32,311 bases of DNA, taken from a bacterium (lineage in GTDB: Bacteria > Planctomycetota > UBA11346). Below are positions 24,706-32,311 of this stretch, piece by piece. The notes under the pieces were generated by a model that saw nothing but the letters and a program-made list of their open reading frames with translations, had not been told where the DNA came from and did no database searches. The stretch spans positions 9,851 to 42,161 of the forward strand of contig JAIFND010000012.1 in assembly GCA_020047915.1 (NCBI GenBank), written 5' to 3'. How positions within the stretch are numbered: the first letter of the stretch is position 1; every line of letters starts with the position of its first letter. The position numbers were made by a program, and so were the translations under genes.

Positions 24706-25959
24706 GTGGCCACCCCGCTCCCTGAACGCCTGCGCCCAAAGTCGCTCGCCGAAGTCGTCGGCCAGGATCATCTGCTGGGGGCGCAGGGCGTGGTCAGCCG
24801 CTTGATCGCGGCCGGAGCATTGCCGTCAATCGTGCTGTGGGGACCGCCTGGTTGCGGCAAGACGACGATCGCCCGCCTGCTCGCCCAGGAACTCGGGCTG
24901 CGTTTCATCCCGTTCAGCGCGGTGCTGCAGGGCGTCCCCGAACTGCGCGCCCTGCTCGACGAGGCACGCAAGGTGCGCGATCTCGGCCAGGGCACGCTGC
25001 TCTTCGTCGATGAGTTGCACCGCTTCAACAAGGGCCAGCAGGATGCCCTGCTGCCGCACGTCGAGGCCGGCGCCATCACCCTGGTCGGCGCGACTACGGA
25101 AAATCCCAGCTTCTCGCTCAACAAGGCGCTGGTCTCGCGCGTGCGCGTGTTCAGCCTCAACGCCCTCGATGGCGTGGCCCTGGCGGCAATGCTGGAGCGG
25201 GTCGCCAGCCATCCCGAGGGCCTCCCCGGACTGACCTATGATGCCGGCGCCAAGGACCTGCTGCTGCGCCTGTGCTCGGGCGATGGCCGGCGCATGCTGA
25301 TGCTGGTCGAGGCCGCGCATGCCCTGGCCGGGGGGACGATTACCGCCGAGCAGGTCGCCGCAGTGGCGCAGAATCCCGGCGCCGATCACGACCGCGACGG
25401 CGAGGCGCACTACGATGTCGCCAGCGCCTTCATCAAGAGCATGCGCGCCAGCGATGTGCAGGCGGCGCTCTATTACCTCGCGCGCCAGCTCGACAGCGGC
25501 GAGGATCCGCTGTTCGTCGCCCGCCGGGTGGTGATCTTCGCCAGCGAGGACGTCGGTCTCGCCGATCCGCAGGCGCTGCAGGTCGCCGTCGCGGCGCATC
25601 AGGCGGTTGCCGCGATCGGCATGCCCGAGGCGATCTACCCGTTATCCCAGGCGGTCATCTACAACGCCACCGCGCCCAAGAGCAACGCCACCAAAGGGTA
25701 CTTCGAGGCTGCGGCTGCGGTACGCGAACGGCCAGGCGCGGCAGTGCCGATGTTCCTGCGCAACGCCCCGACCGGACTGATGAAGGATCTCGGCTACGGT
25801 GAGGGCTACGTGTACGACCACGACGCCCCGGACCATTTCGCCGGCCAGCGCTGCCTGCCCGACGTACTGCGCGGGCGCGAGTTCTACGTGCCAGGCACCT
25901 TCGGCTTCGAGAAGGAGATCCGCAAGCGCATGGAATGGTGGGAAGCGCGGCGGAAATAG
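24706..25959 (+). CDS. rarA: Replication-associated recombination protein A (RarA/MgsA)
   Basis: 417 residues with a GTG start; no clear Shine-Dalgarno site is seen, but the frame opens right at the RarA N-terminus (LPERLRPKSLAEVVGQDHLLG). The AAA+ core has Walker A GPPGCGKT (46-53), Walker B LLFVDELHRF (98-107) and sensor 1 GATTENPSF. The C-terminal region has the MgsA hallmarks GEDPLFVARRVVIFASEDVGLADP and YPLSQAVIYNATAPKSN. RarA acts at stalled replication forks. It comes directly after a terminator and so needs its own promoter, in the short gap 24681-24705 or read through from upstream. Confidence 0.95.
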   Translation: MATPLPERLRPKSLAEVVGQDHLLGAQGVVSRLIAAGALPSIVLWGPPGCGKTTIARLLAQELGLRFIPFSAVLQGVPELRALLDEARKVRDLGQGTLLFVDELHRFNKGQQDALLPHVEAGAITLVGATTENPSFSLNKALVSRVRVFSLNALDGVALAAMLERVASHPEGLPGLTYDAGAKDLLLRLCSGDGRRMLMLVEAAHALAGGTITAEQVAAVAQNPGADHDRDGEAHYDVASAFIKSMRASDVQAALYYLARQLDSGEDPLFVARRVVIFASEDVGLADPQALQVAVAAHQAVAAIGMPEAIYPLSQAVIYNATAPKSNATKGYFEAAAAVRERPGAAVPMFLRNAPTGLMKDLGYGEGYVYDHDAPDHFAGQRCLPDVLRGREFYVPGTFGFEKEIRKRMEWWEARRK

Positions 25960-26024
25960 GAGTATCGACGGCGAGCGGCCCGCCGTCTTGCCGGCTGCGG
26001 GCCCTGGCCTAGGCTGCAGTCAGC

Positions 26025-26264
26025 ATGGCAGCGAGCTACGAGAAGGTGATGGGCTACATTCTCGATCTCGTCGGCGGCGACGGCTCGAAGGAAATGGCCA
26101 AATACATCGACTGCCCGCTGTGCGGAACCGCCCTCGAGGTCACCGTGGTCGATGACGACGAGATCACGGTGCGCTGCCCTCGCGACCTGGCACACATGAA
26201 CTGGCACGGCTTCTACCACGATCTGCCCCGCTGGATCGGGGAATACCGCAAACTCAACGCCTAG
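26025..26264 (+). CDS. Small zinc-ribbon-like protein, unknown function
   Basis: 79 residues. Cys30 and Cys33 (CPLC), Cys51 and a His at 57 or 61 could make a single zinc site on a beta-hairpin: DCPLCGTALEVTVV, turn, EITVRCPRDLAHMNWHG. The rest is a short helix at each end. No clear Shine-Dalgarno site is seen, and the gene lies 65 nt after rarA on the same strand, possibly co-transcribed. It converges with smc, 17 nt away. A real gene is likely because the Cys pattern is coherent and the frame fills the gap; function is unknown. Confidence 0.6.
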   Translation: MAASYEKVMGYILDLVGGDGSKEMAKYIDCPLCGTALEVTVVDDDEITVRCPRDLAHMNWHGFYHDLPRWIGEYRKLNA

Positions 26265-26281
26265 CGGGGCTGCTGGCTCGC

Positions 26282-29200
26282 TCAGCCGGCGAAGGGGCCG
26301 CTGCCGCGGGTCGTCTTGGCCAACTCGCCGCCTTCGCCCACACCGTGCGACAGTTCGTCGAACGAGACGCTGATCTTGGTCGAGACGCCGGGCTCGTTCT
26401 GGGTGATGCCGTAGATCGCGTCGGCGCGCTGCATGGTGCGCTTCTTGTGCGTGATTACGATGAACTGGCTGCCCTTGAAGCCTTCTACTTCCTTGCCGCG
26501 CGTGAAGTCGCGGACCATGTTGCAGTACACATCGACGTTGGCCTCGTCGAGCGGGGCATCGACTTCGTCGAGCACGCAGAAGGGGCTGGGCCGGGCCTGA
26601 TAGACCGCGAAGACCAGGGCGATGGCGGTCAGGGCCTTCTCGCCGCCTGACAGCTGGGTGATCACCTTGGGGTTCTTGCCCGGCGGCTGGGCGTAGATCT
26701 CGAGGCCCGCTTCCAGCACATCGACCTCGCGCTGCACCTCGCGGGTGCCGCCGTCGGGATCGGTGACGGTGACCGTCTCGATGCGTTCCAGGCGCAGGTC
26801 GGCCGAGCCGCCGCCGAACAGCCGGCGGAACAGGTTCTGGAAGTTGGCGCGCACCAGGCGGTAGGTCTCTTCGAAGAGCAGGCGGCTGTGCTGGTCGATC
26901 TGCTCGATCACGCCCTGCAGCTTCTCGCTGGCGCCGACCAGGTCGTTGTGGCTCTGGTCGATGAAGGTCTCGCGCGCCTCGGCCTCTTGCAGCTCGTCGA
27001 TGGCGGCGAGGTTGACCGCGCCGATGCGCGCGATCGCGGCTTCGGCGTCCTCAAGTTCGGATTTGAGGCGGTCGCGGTCCCAGTCGTCGGGGCGGGTCCA
27101 GTTGGCGGCGGCCTCGGCGAGGTCGAGCTGGTGGTCGTCGCGCACCCGAGTCGCCAGGCCTTCGAGGCGCACGCGCACCTCGCCAGCCTTGAGGTTCAGC
27201 TCGGCCAGGCGGGCGGCCAGGCTGCGCGCCCGGGCGCCGACGATGCGCGCCTGCTGGCGCAGCTCCTCGGTGCCGGAACGCAGGCGGTCGCGCTCGGCCA
27301 CCGCCTCGTTGACCGCCAGCGACAGCTTTTCGACCGCGGCGTTGGCCGCCTCGCGTGCGGCGCCGGCCTCGGACTTGCGGCGCAGCAGTTCGGCGCGGCG
27401 GGTGTCGAGACCGGCCAGGCGGCGCTCGCGCGCGGCGCGGTCGTCTTCCAGTTCCTGCTGCTGGCGGGTCAGGTGGACGAGGTGGTTGCGCGCCGCCTCC
27501 TCGCGCTCGCGCGCGGCGGCGGCCTCGACGCGCAGGTTGCTGACCTCTTCCTGGACACGGTCGCGCCGCGCGGCGGCGGCGTCGAGCTGGGTCTGCAGGG
27601 CGGCGCGTTCCTCGTCGAGCTTGCGCTCCAGGGCGGTGAACCAGGTGTGCTGGCCGGCGAGGTCCTTCGACTCGGCCTCGATGCGCGCCAGTTCCTGCGC
27701 CATCTCCTCGAGCTCGGCGCCGTAGCTGCTGGCCGATTCCTCGCGGTGCGCGCGGTCGCGCTCGGCCTGCATCAACTGGGCGCGGGCGTCGCCGGCGGTG
27801 CGGTCGCGGGCCTGGATCTCCTTGCGCCGCTCCTCGGTGCGCCGGGCGCAGGCCTCGGCCTCCTGGCGACTGGCCTCGCGCGCCGCCGCCACCGCCGTGC
27901 GACGGGTCTGCAGCTCGGACAGCTCGGCGGTCAGCTTGGCGATCTCGCTCTTGCGGCTGACCAGGCCGCCGCCCTCGGCGTGGCCGCTGCGGCCGCCGGT
28001 GATCGCGCCGCTGGGATTGATGTGCTCGCCGTCGCGCGTGACCATGCGGCAGCGCGGGCGGTGGCTGCGGCGCAGGGCCACCGCGTCGTCCAGCGTCTCG
28101 ACCACGATGACATTGCCGAGCAGGTATTCGAAGACCGGGCGCAGCCGCGCCTCGTATTCAACCAGGCGGCTGGCCAGGCCGACCACGCCCTTCTGGCGCA
28201 GCAGGAATTCATCGACCCGTTCATCGCCACGGATGTCGTCGAGGGGCAGGAAGGTGGCGCGGCCACGGCGCTCGCGCTTCAGCCATTCGACCGCCGTCTT
28301 GGCGTCATCGACGCTTTCGGTGACGATGTGCTGCGCGGCGCCGCCCAGCGCGGTCTCGATCGCCACTACGCAGTCGTCCGGCACCGTGCACAAGTCGGCG
28401 ACCAGGCCGACCAGACCGGAGATGCCGCCCTGGGTCAGGACATCGCGCACCGGCTTCGACACGCCCTCGGCGCGGCGCTCGTGGTCGGTGAGGACCCGCA
28501 GCATGGTCTCGGCCTTGGCCTCGTGATGGCGGATCTCGGCCAGTTCGTGGTCGAGGCGCCCGGTCTCGGCGGCGGCGGTCTCGCGGGCGCGCAGGTCGGC
28601 GTCGAGCGCGAGGTGGGCGTCGGCGGCGGCGCGCTGCGCCTGTTCGAGCAGGTCCTTGGCCGCCTGCACCGCATTCAGTGCGGCCATCAGCGCATCGCCC
28701 TGGCCGCCGGTGCGCTCCGACAGGCGGCGGCGGCGCTCGCTGATCGCCTCCTGGCTGCTGCCCAGGCCCTTGCGCTCGGCCTCGACGCGCGACAGCTCGC
28801 GCAGGCATTCGATCTGCTTGTTCTTCAGTTCATCGACGCGGTGCAGCAGGGCATCGACGGCGGCGACCGCCTCGGTCAGTTCGGCGCGACGGTCGCCGAC
28901 TTGGGCCTGGGCTCCGGCCTCGGGATCGGCGCTGCCACCGATCTCCTGCAGCTTGGCCTGTGCCTCCTGGCGGCTGCGGTCGAGGGCGGCGATGCGCTCG
29001 GCGACGGTGGCGAGGGCGGCGCGGTCCTCGGCGAGCTGGTCTTCGCACTCCTCGAACTGCGCCCGCGCCACGTCGCGGGTGGACTGGGCGTCGGCGCGTT
29101 CGCGTTCGCGCGTGCGGATCACCTCTTCGGAGGGGGCGAGGCGGGCGTCCTCCTCGGCGACGCGGGCCTCGAGCGTGGCGGCCTCGGCGCTGGTCGCCGC

Positions 29201-29410
29201 CTCCTCGCCGGTCAGCTCAGCGATCTGACCGTCGAATACACGCAGATCCGAACCCAGGCGGCCGTGCTCTTCGAGGGCGAAGGCGAGGCGCAGTTCACGG
29301 GCGCGGGCGGTCAGATCACGGAAGCGGATCGCGTCGGCGGCCTGCTTGCGCACCTGGCGGGCGCGTCGGCGGACTTCGGCCAGCACCTCGGCGATGCGCT
29401 GCAGATCGAC
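26282..29410 (-). CDS. smc: Chromosome partition protein SMC, C-terminal part (after frameshift)
   Basis: About 1042 residues in this frame, read from the junction near 29410. Two long coiled coils flank a full hinge (GISGLVGLVADLCTVPD onward to DGEHINPSGAITGGRSG). The C-terminal ATPase lobe has the ABC signature LSGGEKALTA and Walker B FCVLDEVDAPLD. The Walker A half is in another frame at 29311-29931. The first recognisable residues here, DLQRIAEVLAEV, match the SMC stretch that should follow the N-lobe by about 11 more residues, so a short piece seems lost as well. This frame also stays open to 29968, but that part is not SMC-like. SMC with ScpAB condenses and separates chromosomes. As written the gene cannot yield an intact protein. 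Confidence 0.85.
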   Translation of the reverse strand, partial: VDLQRIAEVLAEVRRRARQVRKQAADAIRFRDLTARARELRLAFALEEHGRLGSDLRVFDGQIAELTGEEAATSAEAATLEARVAEEDARLAPSEEVIRTRERERADAQSTRDVARAQFEECEDQLAEDRAALATVAERIAALDRSRQEAQAKLQEIGGSADPEAGAQAQVGDRRAELTEAVAAVDALLHRVDELKNKQIECLRELSRVEAERKGLGSSQEAISERRRRLSERTGGQGDALMAALNAVQAAKDLLEQAQRAAADAHLALDADLRARETAAAETGRLDHELAEIRHHEAKAETMLRVLTDHERRAEGVSKPVRDVLTQGGISGLVGLVADLCTVPDDCVVAIETALGGAAQHIVTESVDDAKTAVEWLKRERRGRATFLPLDDIRGDERVDEFLLRQKGVVGLASRLVEYEARLRPVFEYLLGNVIVVETLDDAVALRRSHRPRCRMVTRDGEHINPSGAITGGRSGHAEGGGLVSRKSEIAKLTAELSELQTRRTAVAAAREASRQEAEACARRTEERRKEIQARDRTAGDARAQLMQAERDRAHREESASSYGAELEEMAQELARIEAESKDLAGQHTWFTALERKLDEERAALQTQLDAAAARRDRVQEEVSNLRVEAAAAREREEAARNHLVHLTRQQQELEDDRAARERRLAGLDTRRAELLRRKSEAGAAREAANAAVEKLSLAVNEAVAERDRLRSGTEELRQQARIVGARARSLAARLAELNLKAGEVRVRLEGLATRVRDDHQLDLAEAAANWTRPDDWDRDRLKSELEDAEAAIARIGAVNLAAIDELQEAEARETFIDQSHNDLVGASEKLQGVIEQIDQHSRLLFEETYRLVRANFQNLFRRLFGGGSADLRLERIETVTVTDPDGGTREVQREVDVLEAGLEIYAQPPGKNPKVITQLSGGEKALTAIALVFAVYQARPSPFCVLDEVDAPLDEANVDVYCNMVRDFTRGKEVEGFKGSQFIVITHKKRTMQRADAIYGITQNEPGVSTKISVSFDELSHGVGEGGELAKTTRGSGPFAG

Positions 29411-29931
29411 CGGCGGGCGCGGTAGCGGCTGATGCCGGCCGCTTCCTCCAGGATCAGTCGGCGGTCCTTGGTCGAGGATTCGAGGATGAACGAGGTGCGG
29501 CCCTGCTCGATCACGGCGTAGGCACTGGTGCCCATGCCGGTGCCCATCAGCAGGTCCTTGATGTCCTTCAGGCGGCAGGCCTTGCCGTTGATGAAGTAGC
29601 TGCTGAGGCTGTCGCGGGTCAGGCGGCGGGTGATCGCGACATCGGGCGTGTCGATGCTCATCCCGGCGGGCAACTGGTCGAGGACCAGGGTCACTTCGGC
29701 AAAGGGCATGCCACGGCGCGAGGCGCAGCCGTTGAAGATGACGTCGGTCATCTCCGAGCCGCGCAGGGCCTTGGCCGACTGCTCGCCGATCACCCACTTG
29801 ATCGCATCGACAACGTTCGATTTGCCGCAACCGTTCGGCCCGATGATGGCCGTGATGCCATCCTCGAAATCGAAGGTCATCCGATCCGCGAACGACTTGA
29901 AGCCGTAGGTTTCTAAGCGTCGCAGACGCAT
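29311..29931 (-). CDS. smc: SMC N-terminal ATPase lobe (frameshifted)
   Basis: A frame of 206 residues. Residues 1-174 are a clean SMC N-terminus: MRLRRLETYGFKSFAD, Walker A GPNGCGKS (about 32-39), VIGEQSAKALRG, AYAVIEQGRTSFIL and LEEAAGISRYRARR. After Arg174 (29410) the frame runs into non-SMC sequence and stops at 29311. The SMC reading continues in the next frame from 29410 downwards. The start at 29931 is the family start. It may be a sequencing or assembly error, a real mutation, or, less likely, a programmed shift; no slippery run is visible at the junction. Confidence 0.85.
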   Translation of the reverse strand: MRLRRLETYGFKSFADRMTFDFEDGITAIIGPNGCGKSNVVDAIKWVIGEQSAKALRGSEMTDVIFNGCASRRGMPFAEVTLVLDQLPAGMSIDTPDVAITRRLTRDSLSSYFINGKACRLKDIKDLLMGTGMGTSAYAVIEQGRTSFILESSTKDRRLILEEAAGISRYRARRSICSASPRCWPKSADAPARCASRPPTRSASVI

Positions 29932-29976
29932 GCGTGCGGGGAGTGTGGGGTGACGGACGGGGGCGCAACGCTTTGA

Positions 29977-30066
29977 TAGCTTTGAGCTTTGAGCTTTAAG
30001 CTTAGAGCCCGAGGAGACGCCGCGCCTTTTGCGGGCTCCAAGCTCTAAGCTCCAAGCTCAAAGCTA
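29977..30066. repeat. Inverted repeat of AGCTTNN heptamers after miaB
   Basis: Two 35-nt arms (29977-30011 and 30032-30066) are inverted copies, identical at 31 of 35 positions, with a 20-nt centre. Each arm is itself built of 7-bp units of the form AGCTTNN. The outer end of the right arm is the TAG stop codon of miaB. On the miaB mRNA this would fold into a long hairpin without a U-tract. It lies between miaB and smc, which share the same strand. Confidence 0.8.
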
Positions 30067-31395
30067 CGAAGCGAACAGCGTCAGCGGCGTGCTGCGCTCA
30101 ATACGGACCCGCTGTAGGGTACCGACGATCCCGTCGCGGCGGGGGAAGACGACATTGCGGTTGCCGATGGTGCGACCGTGCAGCATCTCGGCGTCGGTCT
30201 TGCTTTCGCCCTCGACCAGGACCTCAACCTCCTGCCCGTGCAGGGCGGTGTGGGCGGCTGCCTGGTGTTCGAGCTGGAGGTTGAGCAACCGGTTGCAGCG
30301 CTCGCGCTTGACCTCCTCGGGGACGTCATCGGGCAGGCGCACGGCCGGCGTTCCGGGGCGTACCGAATAGGTGAAGACGTAGCTGCCGCCGAAACGCACC
30401 TGCTGCATCAGCTCGACGGTCTGCTGGAAGTCCTCGGCGGTTTCGCTGGGGAAGCCGACGATGAAGTCGGACAGCAGTTCGACCTCGGGCATGCGCCTGC
30501 GCGCCCGCTCGACGAAGTGCAGATATTCGGCGCGGGTGTAGCGGCGGCCCATCATACGCAGAATACGGTCGGAACCGGCCTGGGCCGGGACATGCAGGTG
30601 CTTGGCGACCTTGGGCAGCTCGGCCACGGTGTCGAGCAGCTCGTCGGTGATGTCCTTGGGATGGCTGGTGACGAAACGCAGGCGCAGCAGGCCGTCGATG
30701 GCGTGCAGGCGGCGCAGCAGGCGGGCCAGGTTGGACCCGTCGCCCAGCGTCTTGCCGTAGGCATCGACGGTCTGGCCGAGCAGGGTGATCTGGCGGTAGC
30801 CCTGGCCAACCAGGCGGCGCACCTCGTCCTCGACCGATTCGGGGCGGCGCGACTTCTCACGCCCGCGCGTGTACGGCACGACGCAGTAGGTGCAGTTGTA
30901 GTTGCAGCCGCGCATCACCGGCACCCAGGCGTTGACGCCCTCGGGGCGCAGGGCGTGGACCCCGGCGTCATCCTCCCAGTCGGCGAAGGCGGTGGTGGCG
31001 AGGCGGCCGCTGGTCTCCAGGCCCTCGACCAGTTCTGGCAGGCGTCCGAACTGGTCGGTGCCGATCACCAGATCGACATGTGGCCACTTCTTCAGCAGGT
31101 CGTCCTTCTCGCGCTGCGCCATGCAGCCGGCGATGGCGATGCGCAGATGCGGACGCTGGCGCTTCTCCTCGCGCAGGACGCCCAGGCGGCTGCGCACCTT
31201 GCCCTCGGCGTGGTCGCGCACCGAGCAGGTGTTGAACACCACCAGGCTGGCCTGGGCGGGATCCTCGACCACGGTCCAGCCGGAACTGGTCAGCCGGCCG
31301 AGCATCTGCTCGGAATCGGCGACGTTCATCTGGCAGCCGAAGGTCTCAAGAAAGACCGTGCGCGGCGGGGCGCTGGGGATGACCGGCTCGTCCAT
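30064..31395 (-). CDS. miaB: tRNA-2-methylthio-N6-dimethylallyladenosine synthase MiaB
   Basis: 443 residues, normal length. The N-terminal UPF0004 domain has Cys21, Cys57 and Cys91 (FGCQMN, NTCSVR, AGCMAQ) for the auxiliary iron-sulfur cluster. The radical-SAM motif RGCNYNCTYC carries Cys164, Cys168 and Cys171. A TRAM domain follows (about 375-440). MiaB adds the methylthio group to A37 of tRNAs reading U-starting codons. FGCQMN and the VVPYTRGREKSR stretch favour MiaB over RimO or MtaB. It is divergent from glgA; its stop codon lies in the heptamer inverted repeat, followed by smc. Confidence 0.96.
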   Translation of the reverse strand: MDEPVIPSAPPRTVFLETFGCQMNVADSEQMLGRLTSSGWTVVEDPAQASLVVFNTCSVRDHAEGKVRSRLGVLREEKRQRPHLRIAIAGCMAQREKDDLLKKWPHVDLVIGTDQFGRLPELVEGLETSGRLATTAFADWEDDAGVHALRPEGVNAWVPVMRGCNYNCTYCVVPYTRGREKSRRPESVEDEVRRLVGQGYRQITLLGQTVDAYGKTLGDGSNLARLLRRLHAIDGLLRLRFVTSHPKDITDELLDTVAELPKVAKHLHVPAQAGSDRILRMMGRRYTRAEYLHFVERARRRMPEVELLSDFIVGFPSETAEDFQQTVELMQQVRFGGSYVFTYSVRPGTPAVRLPDDVPEEVKRERCNRLLNLQLEHQAAAHTALHGQEVEVLVEGESKTDAEMLHGRTIGNRNVVFPRRDGIVGTLQRVRIERSTPLTLFAS

Positions 31396-31550
31396 GGGGC
31401 GAGGAACATAACGGCGTGGACCAGGGCGCCAGCGCAGGAGGGGTCAGGGCTGCGCGGAAACCATAAATGAGACACGCGTTTCCGGTCTATCGCCGTCGCC
31501 TTGCCGCCCCCGCCCCTATGCCGAACATGCCCAGGCCCCTGGGAGACTGC

Positions 31551-32311
31551 ATGGCCACTACGACTCGCCGCGCCAAGACCGCATCCGCTTCCGCCCTGGT
31601 ACCGGCCCAGCCGCTGCCTGCGCTGCGCGTGCTGCATGTCGCGGCCGAGGTCGCCCCGTTCATCAAGAGCGGCGGTCTGGCCGATGTCGCCCAGGCTTTG
31701 CCGGCAGCCCTGCGCCGGCTCGGCCATGACGCCCGGGTGTGCCTGCCGTGCTACCGACGCAGCTACGTCGAGGCCGACAGCCGCAAAGCGAAGTGGCTGA
31801 CCACGCCGATGATCATCGAGAGCGGCGGCATCGACCACCGGGTCGGCATCGCCGAGGTCAATCTCGACGGCATGCCGGTCTATCTCCTGGCGTGCAACGA
31901 ACTGTACGACCGCGACGGGCTCTATGGCCCCAGCCAGCACCAGGAGTACGAGGACAACGCCCGACGCTTCAGTGTGCTGTCCAAGGCCGCCCTGGCCCTG
32001 CCCGGCGCGATCGGCTGGACGCCGCACATCGTCCACGCGCACGACTGGCAGACCGGTCTGGTACCGGCCCTGCTGCAGCGCGGCTTCTGCAAGGCCCTGC
32101 CGGCGACGCGCTCGGTCTTCACCGTCCACAACATCGCCTTCCAAGGTGCCTTCCCGGGCCACGACATGCGTCTGGCTGGCCTTGATCCCTGGCTGTTCAA
32201 TCCGATGCACAGCGAGCACTTCGGCCGCTTCAACATGTTGAAGACCGGCATCGCCTTCGCCGACCGCGTGACCACGGTCAGCAAGCGCTACGCCGAGGAG
32301 ATCCAGACCCC
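31551..32311 (+). CDS. glgA: Glycogen synthase GlgA, 5' part (runs off the window)
   Basis: The first 253 residues are in the window and the frame is open at its end. After an Ala/Thr-rich leader (1-24) comes the GT5 N-terminal domain: VLHVAAEVAPFIKSGGLADV with the ADP-glucose-binding KSGGL (39-43), then NELYDRDGLYG, PHIVHAHDWQTGLVP and FTVHNIAFQG. GlgA builds alpha-1,4-glucan from ADP-glucose. The start at 31551 has GGGAG 5 nt upstream; in-frame ATGs at 31518 and 31526 are alternatives. It is divergent from miaB across a 155-nt gap that should hold both promoters; I cannot assign boxes there. Confidence 0.95.
   Translation, partial: MATTTRRAKTASASALVPAQPLPALRVLHVAAEVAPFIKSGGLADVAQALPAALRRLGHDARVCLPCYRRSYVEADSRKAKWLTTPMIIESGGIDHRVGIAEVNLDGMPVYLLACNELYDRDGLYGPSQHQEYEDNARRFSVLSKAALALPGAIGWTPHIVHAHDWQTGLVPALLQRGFCKALPATRSVFTVHNIAFQGAFPGHDMRLAGLDPWLFNPMHSEHFGRFNMLKTGIAFADRVTTVSKRYAEEIQT

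Noticed and set aside
26888-29425. Open plus-strand frame of 845 codons opposite smc
   Set aside because: Low-complexity Leu/Gly/Ala-rich translation opposite the SMC coiled coil; a shadow of the real gene.
29410-29968. Upstream extension of the smc C-terminal frame to 29968
   Set aside because: Residues before DLQRIAEV in this frame are Arg/His/Pro-rich and not SMC-like, while the true N-lobe is read in the neighbouring frame.
1-32311. CRISPR array, insertion sequence, rRNA or riboswitch
   Set aside because: No regularly spaced direct repeats, transposase motifs, rRNA-like stretches or recognisable riboswitch cores were seen on either strand.

Overview
This is a GC-rich bacterial chromosome segment with tightly packed genes. 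It holds one tRNA, about 20 protein genes and several short regulatory or repeat elements. A complete core flagellar operon, a Hanks-type kinase of the kind common in Planctomycetota (DWG in place of DFG, GSPAYMSPEQ activation segment), a LacZ/GH28 sugar locus under an AraC regulator and a large MFS fusion suggest the PVC superphylum, most likely Planctomycetota. This is inference from protein style only; there is no rRNA or marker phylogeny here.

Layout. Positions 1-1200 hold an elongator-type tRNA-Met (minus strand) with its terminator, then a lone ExbD/TolR-like gene (plus strand) and a train of hairpins. Positions 1203-9326 are one minus-strand flagellar operon, in transcription order fliF-fliG-fliH-fliI-fliJ-motE-like-fliL-fliM-fliN. 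Spacings are -4 to +36 nt, and a weak sigma54-like site precedes fliF. A second hairpin train fills 9327-9616. Positions 9617-18394 are a carbohydrate locus: a 1024-residue MFS (GPH/SLC45-like) transporter carrying a roughly 370-residue insertion and a DUF3592-like tail, an AraC regulator, a divergent LacZ-type beta-galactosidase, and a convergent GH28-like beta-helix hydrolase. Neither enzyme has a visible signal peptide, which fits uptake of oligosaccharides followed by cytoplasmic hydrolysis.

Positions 18477-23995 carry lon and, 71 nt downstream on the same strand, a 996-residue Ser/Thr kinase with a long Ser/Thr-rich insertion in its activation segment. The lon promoter region has a close match to a sigma54 -24/-12 element. 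Positions 24215-26264 hold a small unrecognised protein with a strong terminator, rarA/mgsA and a 79-residue zinc-ribbon-like protein. Positions 26282-31395 hold smc, split by an apparent frameshift and small deletion just after the N-terminal ATPase lobe, and miaB, separated from smc by an inverted repeat built of 7-bp AGCTTNN units. The window ends inside glgA (plus strand).

The points most worth a second look are the smc frameshift, the MFS fusion, the kinase activation-loop insertion, the heptamer inverted repeat after miaB, and the two trains of short-loop hairpins. I did not find a clearly new multi-gene system.
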